Source: Cytophagales bacterium
GTDB taxonomy: Bacteria > Bacteroidota > Bacteroidia > Cytophagales > Spirosomataceae
Reading direction: 5' to 3'
Length of the DNA: 64,000 nt
Assembly: GCA_004292855.1 (NCBI GenBank)
Contig: RDXN01000042.1
Coordinates: forward strand, 1-64,000
A program made the translations under genes and the position numbers. Below, piece by piece: positions 58,014-64,000 of the stretch; position 1 is the first letter of the stretch, and every line of letters begins with the position of its first letter. The notes beneath the pieces were generated by a model. It ran no database searches. It was not told the DNA's origin and worked only from the letters and a program-made list of their open reading frames with translations.

Positions 58014-59360
58014 ATGTCGAAACTAAATTTGACGCTCGGCGATAAAGCCTACTTCCCGTTTGTCGAGAAACCCATCCAGTATGAAGGTCGCGAATCAGAT
58101 AATCCGCTTGCCTTCAAGTTTTACGACCCTAGCCGGACCATCCTGGGCAAACCAATGGCCGAACTATTCCGGTTTGCGGTGGCCTATTGGCACACCTTCT
58201 GCGGCACCGGGGCCGATCCGTTTGGTCCGGGTGTGAAGCACTTCCCCTGGGATGCCATGACCGGTAACGACCCGATGGGCGCGGCTTTTCAGAAGGCTGA
58301 TGCCGCGTTTGAGTTTATTACTAAAATGGGCATGGAATTCTATTGCTTTCACGACGTCGATGTGGCCCCCGAAGGCAAGTCGAACAGCGAGTTTGAAAGC
58401 AATTTCCGCAAGGTGGTCGATTATCTGAAACAGAAACAGGCCGCGAGCAACGTAAAACTGCTTTGGGGCACGGCCAACCTGTTCTCGCACGAACGCTACA
58501 TGAACGGGGCAAGTACCAACCCCGATTTCCACGTTCTGGCGCACGGCGGCTGGCAGGTGAAAAACGCCATCGACGCCACCATCGAGCTGGGCGGGTCGGG
58601 CTACACGTTCTGGGGAGGTCGCGAGGGCTATATGTCGCTACTCAACACAAACATGAAGCGCGAGACCGAGCATTTGGGCAAATTCCTGCAAATCAGCCGC
58701 GATTATGGCCGAAAGCAGGGTTTCAAGGGGGCGTTTTACATCGAGCCGAAACCGATGGAGCCAACCAAGCATCAGTACGATTTCGATGCGGCTACGGTGG
58801 TGGGCTTCCTGCACCGGCATGGTTTGCAGAACGATTTTGAGCTAAACGTCGAGACGAACCACGCAACGCTGGCAAGCCACACCTTCGCGCATGAGTTGCA
58901 GGTGGCCGCCGACAATAATATGCTCGGCAGTATCGACGCCAACCGGGGCGATTACCAGAACGGTTGGGATACCGACCAATTCCCGGTCGACGTGTATGAA
59001 CTAACCGAGGCCATGCTCGTGATTCTGGAAGCAGGTGGTTTCCGGTCGGGCGGAGTGAACTTCGACGCCAAAACGCGCCGGAACTCCACCGACCTCGACG
59101 ATATTTTCATTGCCCACATTGGAGGAATGGACACCTTTGCGCGGGCCGCGATTGCTGCCGAGGCTATCCTGGGCAAGTCGAAGTACAAGCAGATGCGGGC
59201 GGACCGGTACGCGAGCTACAACAGCGGGGCCGGGGCCGATTTTGTAGCGGGCAAACTCACCCTTGAAGACTTACGTCAATACGCCATCGACAACGGCGAA
59301 CCGAAGCAACTCAGCGGCAAGCAGGAGTTGTACGAAATGATTGTTAATCAGCATATTTAA
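58014..59360 (+). CDS. xylA: Xylose isomerase
   Basis: Interconverts D-xylose and D-xylulose with two divalent metal ions. The 448-residue TIM barrel has the long (class II) N-terminus, [33 protein letters not shown] (catalytic His), [54 protein letters not shown] and [18 protein letters not shown] with metal ligands. All active-site stretches are present. The frame is complete and the product would feed XylB. A large inverted repeat begins in its stop codon. Confidence 0.95.
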   Translation: MSKLNLTLGDKAYFPFVEKPIQYEGRESDNPLAFKFYDPSRTILGKPMAELFRFAVAYWHTFCGTGADPFGPGVKHFPWDAMTGNDPMGAAFQKADAAFEFITKMGMEFYCFHDVDVAPEGKSNSEFESNFRKVVDYLKQKQAASNVKLLWGTANLFSHERYMNGASTNPDFHVLAHGGWQVKNAIDATIELGGSGYTFWGGREGYMSLLNTNMKRETEHLGKFLQISRDYGRKQGFKGAFYIEPKPMEPTKHQYDFDAATVVGFLHRHGLQNDFELNVETNHATLASHTFAHELQVAADNNMLGSIDANRGDYQNGWDTDQFPVDVYELTEAMLVILEAGGFRSGGVNFDAKTRRNSTDLDDIFIAHIGGMDTFARAAIAAEAILGKSKYKQMRADRYASYNSGAGADFVAGKLTLEDLRQYAIDNGEPKQLSGKQELYEMIVNQHI

Positions 59361-59449
59361 ACTGTGATTTTCTTGATTTTGCTGATTAATCATGATGTTG
59401 GACTAACGTTATCATCATGGTTAATCAGCAAATCACAAAAATCACAGTT
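59360..59449. repeat. Inverted repeat after xylA
   Basis: Arms 59360-59397 and 59413-59449, beginning AACTGTGATTTT and ending TGATTAAYCATGATG, complementary with a few mismatches and one indel around a 15-base spacer. It starts at the last base of the xylA stop codon and ends 11 bases before the next start. Confidence 0.9.
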
Positions 59450-59460
59450 CAGAAACTACC

Positions 59461-59979
59461 ATGAAACACTTCTTCACAACCCTACTCCTTGCCGCAGCCT
59501 TACCCGGTTTAGCGCAGCAGCCAACGGCTGAACTCAAACAGGCAGCCGATAAAATTATGAATCGGGGTCCTGTGGTTACCCTCACCGAGCGCGGCCCCGA
59601 AGAGGTGGGCGTTCGGAGGTCAATCTCGCAGTTTTTCGAGGGTATGAACAAATCCGACACAACCCTGATCAAAGCAGTGCTTATGCCAGAAGCACGACTT
59701 CAAACCGTTGTGAATAAAGACGGGGCGGTATCAGTGAGCAGCGATGATTTCAGCAAGTTTATGACGTCGGTGGGAAAGGCCAAACCTGGGTCGTTGGACG
59801 AACGGCTCGGTGCCTACGACGTACACGTCGACGGCGATTTGGCAACGGCATTCACCCCCTACCAATTTTGGTACAACGGCCAACAACGGCACTGCGGGGC
59901 CAATGCTTTCACACTCGTGCGCGTGGGCGGAGCCTGGAAAGTACAGGCAATTATTGATACCCGGCGGAAGTGTCGGTAA
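59461..59979 (+). CDS. Exported NTF2-like protein
   Basis: A 172-residue protein with signal peptide FFTTLLLAAALPGLA and an NTF2/SnoaL-like domain (VRRSISQFFEGMNKSDTTLI, then YDVHVDGDLATAFTPYQFW and the closing GGAWKVQAIIDTRRKC). It probably binds or turns over a small molecule in the periplasm; the exact role is unknown. It resembles the exported NTF2-like protein at 41069-41500 in layout only. Its TAA stop lies within the arm of the GTAACGCGG repeat. Confidence 0.8.
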   Translation: MKHFFTTLLLAAALPGLAQQPTAELKQAADKIMNRGPVVTLTERGPEEVGVRRSISQFFEGMNKSDTTLIKAVLMPEARLQTVVNKDGAVSVSSDDFSKFMTSVGKAKPGSLDERLGAYDVHVDGDLATAFTPYQFWYNGQQRHCGANAFTLVRVGGAWKVQAIIDTRRKCR

Positions 59980-60046
59980 CGCGGTTTTCCGAAACCGCGT
60001 TTGATAAAAATATTACTCCCATCGCGGTTTTGGAAAACCGCGTTAC
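59976..60046. repeat. GTAACGCGG double-hairpin repeat supplying both stop codons
   Basis: Perfect 15-bp outer arms GTAACGCGGTTTTCC (59976-59990 and complement 60032-60046). Each arm region is itself a hairpin: 59980-59999 and 60023-60042. The TAA of the gene on the left (59977-59979) and of the gene on the right (60043-60045, minus strand) fall at mirror positions. Confidence 0.95.
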
Positions 60047-60855
60047 ATCCACCTCGGCTCACGCTTCTCCAGAAAAGCCGCCATGCCTTCTTGTGCATCG
60101 GGGGTTTGTTGAATCTGACTGAATTGGTCGTACAGATATGCCTGCCACTCCGACCGGGGCAGGCTTTTTAGCTGCCCGTAGGCCCGCAAACCAAATTGCA
60201 TAGCCGTTGGCGACGATTGTTTAAGCTCATAAACGTGCTCGTTCACAGTTGTTTGCAGTTGGTCGACAGGCACCAGATCCGTAACGAGACCGAGGGATAA
60301 CGCTTGTTTGGCGGTTAAGGTACGCCCGCTCAGGCACCAGTCCATTACGGCGCGGGGGGGCATGATGTCGATCAGGCTAGCCATCACCTGAAACGGAAAC
60401 AGACCGCGTTTCACCTCAGGCAAGCCAAACTTAACCTCTTCTGAGGCAATAACATAGGTGCAGCCTGCTACCAGTAACATGCCACCTGCGAACACGGGTC
60501 CGCTCACCTGGGCAATGCAGGGCTTGTGCAGGTTGGCCATCAGTTCGCCCAGTCGCACAGGGCCAGATGGTTCGGGGACGGTGGCCGTTTCGGTGTTTGC
60601 TTCAGTTAAACTCTTTAGATCCATGCCCGCGCAAAACACGTTGCCCTCTGCCGCCAGCACCACCATCCAGACGCCGGGCGTGTGGTGTGCATACGCCAAG
60701 GCAAAAGCCAGTTCGTTGAGTAAGGTTGGATTGAGCGCGTTTTTTTTGTCGGGCCGATTTAGGCGAATGGTCAGCACATGGTCGGTTTCGGAAACGAGCA
60801 GATAACGGAAAGTTGTTTGCGGAAAGGCTTCGACTTGTTCGGGGGAGTACAACAT
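60043..60855 (-). CDS. Enoyl-CoA hydratase/isomerase family protein
   Basis: A 270-residue crotonase-fold protein acting on acyl-CoA thioesters. Marks: LTIRLNRPDKKNALNPTLLN, VVLAAEGNVFCAGMDLKSL (oxyanion-hole region), KPCIAQVSGPVFAGGMLLVA and FGLPEVKRGLFP. The second hydratase Glu (GLPE) is present; the first catalytic position lies in PVFAGGMLL, where hydratases usually have Glu near AxGGG, so the precise reaction (hydratase, isomerase or other) is open. It is a single gene; its TAA stop is supplied by the repeat arm. Confidence 0.87.
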   Translation of the reverse strand: MLYSPEQVEAFPQTTFRYLLVSETDHVLTIRLNRPDKKNALNPTLLNELAFALAYAHHTPGVWMVVLAAEGNVFCAGMDLKSLTEANTETATVPEPSGPVRLGELMANLHKPCIAQVSGPVFAGGMLLVAGCTYVIASEEVKFGLPEVKRGLFPFQVMASLIDIMPPRAVMDWCLSGRTLTAKQALSLGLVTDLVPVDQLQTTVNEHVYELKQSSPTAMQFGLRAYGQLKSLPRSEWQAYLYDQFSQIQQTPDAQEGMAAFLEKREPRWM

Positions 60856-60953
60856 AATCGGAGGATAAGCTAATTATTGTGGTGTAACTATACTAAAACT
60901 ACCGACTTCGCAGTTGGTTTACTATACAGACTTTTACACCCCCTTTCTGCATC

Positions 60954-62069
60954 ATGAAATCGTTCTACCTCCTCGCGTTGCTGTGGTTGATGGCTGCTCC
61001 TGCGTGGGCTACGCACTTGCTCGGCGGGCAAATTCAGGCTCGGAATATATCGGGAAATACCTACGAAATTACGGTTGTTATATTCGGCGACGAAACCTAC
61101 GGAAGAACGGCCATAGATCAAATGAGTAGCCTGTTAGTCTGCCTGGGTGATGGTCAGACACTGGACGTTTCGCGACAGTCCAGGATCTTCACTGCTGATC
61201 GGGCTGTATCGCTCAACACCTACCGGCTCACCCATATCTACAACGGGCCGGGTATTTACCGAATCACAACATCGATGAGCAATCGAACGTCAATGGTTGT
61301 TAATCTGCAACAAGCTATTGAAACTCCTCTTACGTTGTCGACAATGATTCAGGCTACAGGAAATCTCCGAAACAGCACGCCCGTCTTCACACCAACATCG
61401 TCGTTTACCCTGATAAGCACCAACCAACGGACTGTGCTTGATTTCCGGGCCACTGATTCTGACGGCGACAGTTTGGTCTACACGCTAACTCGCCCCCTCA
61501 CAACCCCTGCGTCAAGCCCTTGCACTATGCCCGTTGCTCTGAATGGGTATCGCTATCCCAACGGGGTTTCGCAACGGGGTACGTACAAACTCAATGGCCG
61601 CACAGGCGAACTCGTTTGGGATGCACCCACAACGTCGGGTCAGTATTCGGCTGCTATTCGTATACAGGAATATCGCAACGGTATAATGATTAGCGAATCC
61701 ATTGTAGAAACTCTCTTAAAAGTAAACGACAAAGCCGGTACCCCATCAACCATTCCGCCTTATGAACCGGCTGCCGAGTCGGCCATTGTGCTATCCAACG
61801 AACCCGAAGCCGACAATGGACTGTCGCTGACCGTGTTGCCTAATCCTGTTCAGACTCAATTTGTGGCCCGGCTTCGCGCCAATAAACCCACTACCGCCCG
61901 GTTGCAACTACTCGATTTGTCGGGCCGGGTCGTGGCCGAGGAACCGATGACACGATCCGCCGTTGAGCACGAAAGCATGTTTGAGGCAGGCGATTTACCG
62001 TCGGGCGTGTATGTGTTGCGGGCCGAAGTTGGCGAACGGGTTTTGAGCCGGAAGGTGGTGAAACAGTGA
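60954..62069 (+). CDS. Secreted protein with type IX sorting domain
   Basis: A 371-residue exported protein. The signal peptide (LLALLWLMAAPAWA) is followed by THLLGGQIQARNISGNTYEI, the opening typical of gliding-motility-associated surface proteins of Bacteroidota. A cadherin-like segment contains DFRATDSDGDSLVYTLTRP and GTYKLNGRTGELVWDAP. The last 80 residues are a type A C-terminal sorting domain: LTVLPNPVQTQFVARL, LQLLDLSGRVV and LPSGVYVLRAEVGERVLS. It should cross the outer membrane by the type IX system and be anchored or released. It meets murF with no gap between stop codons. Confidence 0.86.
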   Translation: MKSFYLLALLWLMAAPAWATHLLGGQIQARNISGNTYEITVVIFGDETYGRTAIDQMSSLLVCLGDGQTLDVSRQSRIFTADRAVSLNTYRLTHIYNGPGIYRITTSMSNRTSMVVNLQQAIETPLTLSTMIQATGNLRNSTPVFTPTSSFTLISTNQRTVLDFRATDSDGDSLVYTLTRPLTTPASSPCTMPVALNGYRYPNGVSQRGTYKLNGRTGELVWDAPTTSGQYSAAIRIQEYRNGIMISESIVETLLKVNDKAGTPSTIPPYEPAAESAIVLSNEPEADNGLSLTVLPNPVQTQFVARLRANKPTTARLQLLDLSGRVVAEEPMTRSAVEHESMFEAGDLPSGVYVLRAEVGERVLSRKVVKQ

Positions 62070-63374
62070 TCAAATAAACGGCACGACTGTCTCCAGTTTC
62101 ATGCCGCGCGATCCTTTAATCAGGATGTGCGTGTTCTGCATGGGATGGTCGATAATCCAGTTGTGGAGCGAAAACTTATCCGGGAAGTAATACGCTCGGG
62201 GCAGGTGTTCGAGGGCATATTTCATGTCTTTGCCGGACAGAATCACCACGTCGAAATTGCCCTGCGCCACCAGTTCCCCCAAAGCCTCGTGTTCGGCGGG
62301 TGAGTCGTCGCCGAGTTCGTACATATCGCCCAAAATCACCAGTTTGCGCTGGGCGGGTTGCTGCATAAACTGTTGAATGGCAGCCGCCATCGAACTGGGG
62401 TTAGCGTTGTAGGCATCGAGCAAAATCGTATTGGTGCCTTTTGTAACGACCTGCGAGCGGTTATTAGTCGGGTTATAATCGGCAATGGCGTGGTGAGCCT
62501 CGTCGGTTTCGACGCCGAAATGCTCGCCAATGGCCAACGCAGCCGCCATGTTCATGAAGTTGTAACGACCCGGCAAATGGGTCGTGACCTCGCGCCCCTC
62601 GGCGCGGTCCGGCGTTCCGGTTCGGTACACGACCACCGGCGACTCCGACAGCAGTTCGGGCTGGTTATTTTCCAGATAGAACACAGCATTTCCAAATCCC
62701 TGTCGTTGGCGGTACATGTCCATTAGCACTGGGTCGCTCGCGTTCACGAACACGGTTCCGCCCGTTCGGGCCAGATAATCGTACAATTCGCCCTTGCCGA
62801 TGCGGACCCCCTCAATACCTCCGAACCCTTCCAGGTGCGCCTTGCCGACGTTTGTAATCAGGCCGTGCGTGGGCTGGCAAATGCTGCTCAACAGGGCGAT
62901 TTCCTGTTGATGGTTTGCCCCCATTTCGACCACTGCCAGTTCGTGTTGCTCATTGAGCGACAGCACCGTGAGTGGTACGCCGATGTGATTGTTCAGGTTG
63001 CCTTGCGTGGCGTACAGGGCATATTTCTTGCTCAAAACGCCCGCAATCAGCTCTTTGGTGGTGGTTTTGCCGTTGGAGCCGGTCAGCCCGACAACGGGAA
63101 TGGTAAGCGTTTGGCGGTGATGCCGGGCTAAATCCTGCAAGGCCGTCAGTCCATCGGCTACGAGCAGGCATCGCGGGTCCTGAGCGGCCACGGCGGGGTC
63201 GTCGACAACGGCGTAGCGGGCACCTTTCGTGAGGGCGTCGAGCGCGAAGCTGTTGGCGTTGAACGAAGGGCCTCTGAGAGCCACAAACAGGCAATCGGGC
63301 GTGATGCTTCGAGTGTCGGTTGAGACGCCAGTGCATTCGAGGAATTTTTTATATAAGTCGGGGATTGCGATCAT
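62070..63374 (-). CDS. murF: UDP-MurNAc-tripeptide--D-Ala-D-Ala ligase
   Basis: MurF adds D-Ala-D-Ala to complete the UDP-MurNAc-pentapeptide. The 434-residue Mur ligase has TRSITPDCLFVALRGPSFNA, the ATP loop GLTGSNGKTTTKELIAGVL, VVEMGANHQQEIALLSSICQ, ITNVGKAHLEGFGG, GRYNFMNMAAALAIGEHFGV and LLDAYNANPSSMAAAIQQF. It is complete and lies 58 kb from the other mur genes of this window. A double-hairpin repeat begins nine bases before its start codon in the divergent gap. Confidence 0.96.
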   Translation of the reverse strand: MIAIPDLYKKFLECTGVSTDTRSITPDCLFVALRGPSFNANSFALDALTKGARYAVVDDPAVAAQDPRCLLVADGLTALQDLARHHRQTLTIPVVGLTGSNGKTTTKELIAGVLSKKYALYATQGNLNNHIGVPLTVLSLNEQHELAVVEMGANHQQEIALLSSICQPTHGLITNVGKAHLEGFGGIEGVRIGKGELYDYLARTGGTVFVNASDPVLMDMYRQRQGFGNAVFYLENNQPELLSESPVVVYRTGTPDRAEGREVTTHLPGRYNFMNMAAALAIGEHFGVETDEAHHAIADYNPTNNRSQVVTKGTNTILLDAYNANPSSMAAAIQQFMQQPAQRKLVILGDMYELGDDSPAEHEALGELVAQGNFDVVILSGKDMKYALEHLPRAYYFPDKFSLHNWIIDHPMQNTHILIKGSRGMKLETVVPFI

Positions 63375-63382
63375 GGTTTCTG

Positions 63383-63475
63383 TGTACAGCGGAATGGTAT
63401 TCCGCTGGGCCGCAAGGCCAATTTTCTACGGATTTCTCGGCCTTTCGGCCCAGCGGAATACCATTCCGCTGTACA
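63383..63475. repeat. Double-hairpin inverted repeat upstream of murF
   Basis: Arms of 37 bp (63383-63419 and 63439-63475, starting TGTACAGCGGAATGG) with one mismatch and a 19-base spacer. Each arm contains its own hairpin AGCGGAAT/ATTCCGCT. It occupies the gap between the divergent murF and VCBS-protein genes. Confidence 0.95.
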
Positions 63476-63524
63476 AAATAACGCTAAACCAGCGTTAAGA
63501 TACTGAACTTGTGATGCTCGACTT

Positions 63525-64000
63525 GTGACTCTCTGCTTTCGTCTCTCTGTACTTCTTTTTCTCTTACCGCTGCTTTCGCTCGCGCAAAGATATTCGTTTC
63601 GGTATGACCAACGACCGTCGGCAATGGTTTCGGGTAAAACCCTGCCCAACGCCTTTGCAGGGGGGCTGAACGCCTGCCAGTTCTCCAAGATGCGCCTGAA
63701 CGACGACACCCGTGACGATATGGTGGTGTTCGACCGAGCAACCTCCAAAGTAAGCACGTTTGTAGCCCAAGCCGATGGCTCCTACCGCTACGATCCCAGC
63801 TACGAAACGGCTTTCCCCAACCCCTACAACTGGATGCTGCTGGTCGATTTCGACGCCGACGGTCGGCGCGATTTGTTTACGGCGGCAACGGCGGGTATGC
63901 GGGTTTTCCGTAACACCTCGTCGGGTGGGAAGGTCAGTTTTCAGTTGGTGGCCGACCCGCTCATGGTCGAAGGTTTCAGTGGTCGGCAAGCTCTCTACGC
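63525..64000 (+). CDS. VCBS/FG-GAP repeat protein, 5' part, cut by the window end
   Basis: Reading from a GTG at 63525 gives a good signal peptide (LCFRLSVLLFLLPLLSLAQ) and then a mature part with NACQFSKMRLNDDTRDDMV and LLVDFDADGRRDLFTAATAG, the Asp-rich calcium-loop pattern of FG-GAP/VCBS repeat propellers. At least 158 codons are present and the frame is still open at the window end. No in-frame ATG exists before 63624, which lies after the signal peptide, so GTG is the likely start. Probably a secreted propeller protein; a C-terminal sorting domain would be expected beyond the window. Confidence 0.78.
   Translation, partial: MTLCFRLSVLLFLLPLLSLAQRYSFRYDQRPSAMVSGKTLPNAFAGGLNACQFSKMRLNDDTRDDMVVFDRATSKVSTFVAQADGSYRYDPSYETAFPNPYNWMLLVDFDADGRRDLFTAATAGMRVFRNTSSGGKVSFQLVADPLMVEGFSGRQALY

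Noticed and set aside
1-64000. tRNA, rRNA, prophage or insertion sequences
   Set aside because: None was recognised on either strand by eye; a tRNAscan or Rfam search could still reveal small RNAs.

Overview
This 64-kb window is a chromosomal segment of a member of the Bacteroidota, most like the Cytophagales and within them a Spirosoma-type genome. The placement is by pattern, not by a search. The reasons are: -7 promoter boxes of the TAnnTTTG type with no obvious Shine-Dalgarno sites; families typical of the phylum (DUF3078, DUF4293, DUF2795, a histone H1-like protein of about 60 residues, a type IX secretion sorting domain, M43 protease with GEVED domain, TonB receptor with N-terminal carboxypeptidase-like domain); a serine palmitoyltransferase; and a CrtZ-type carotenoid hydroxylase. 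No rRNA, tRNA, CRISPR array, prophage or insertion sequence was seen. No stretch over 300 bases lacks a gene.

Layout. 0-3.3 kb: an ECF sigma factor unit with an MscS-like channel, a DUF3078 protein and a short MscL. 3.3-12.7 kb: the distal half of the division and cell wall cluster (murD-ftsW-murG-murC-ftsQ-ftsA-ftsZ) plus an AlkD-like gene; murF lies alone at 62-63.4 kb. 12.8-25.9 kb: KDPG aldolase with an NlpC/P60 peptidase, a TonB receptor followed by a purple-acid-phosphatase-like enzyme, a serine hydrolase, an AraC regulator with an SDR, a dipeptide epimerase with an AONS-like enzyme, and a GlmU-like protein. 25.9-39.8 kb: housekeeping genes (holB, queA, ispD, glpK, cutC, glpD, crtZ, bioA, heptose kinase). 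40-47.4 kb: small secreted proteins, a MaoC hydratase and a 1763-residue secreted protease with ten fibronectin-type repeats. 47.4-54.8 kb: histone-like protein, serine palmitoyltransferase, biotin carboxylase, aminotransferase, aminoacyl-tRNA-protein transferase, PAP2 phosphatase. 54.8-59.4 kb: xylB and xylA, separated by a cytosine methyltransferase and a frameshifted HNH endonuclease. 59.5-64 kb: secreted proteins, enoyl-CoA hydratase, murF and the start of a VCBS-repeat protein.

How the genes work together. Envelope building dominates: mur/fts genes, muropeptide turnover (NlpC/P60, dipeptide epimerase), heptose kinase, sphingolipid and fatty acid synthesis, isoprenoid and carotenoid steps, and two mechanosensitive channels. 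Carbon use is represented by xylose (xylA, xylB), glycerol (glpK, glpD), KDPG aldolase and a clan GH-A glycosidase.

The most unusual signal is between the genes. At least a dozen intergenic regions hold a long inverted repeat, mostly of unrelated sequence but similar design: two arms of 10-40 bp around a spacer, often reaching into the stop or start codon of the neighbour. Four have arms built of tandem heptamers (A-N5-C in one arm, G-N5-T in the other), one of decamers, and two related copies differ by paired changes in both arms that keep the stem intact.
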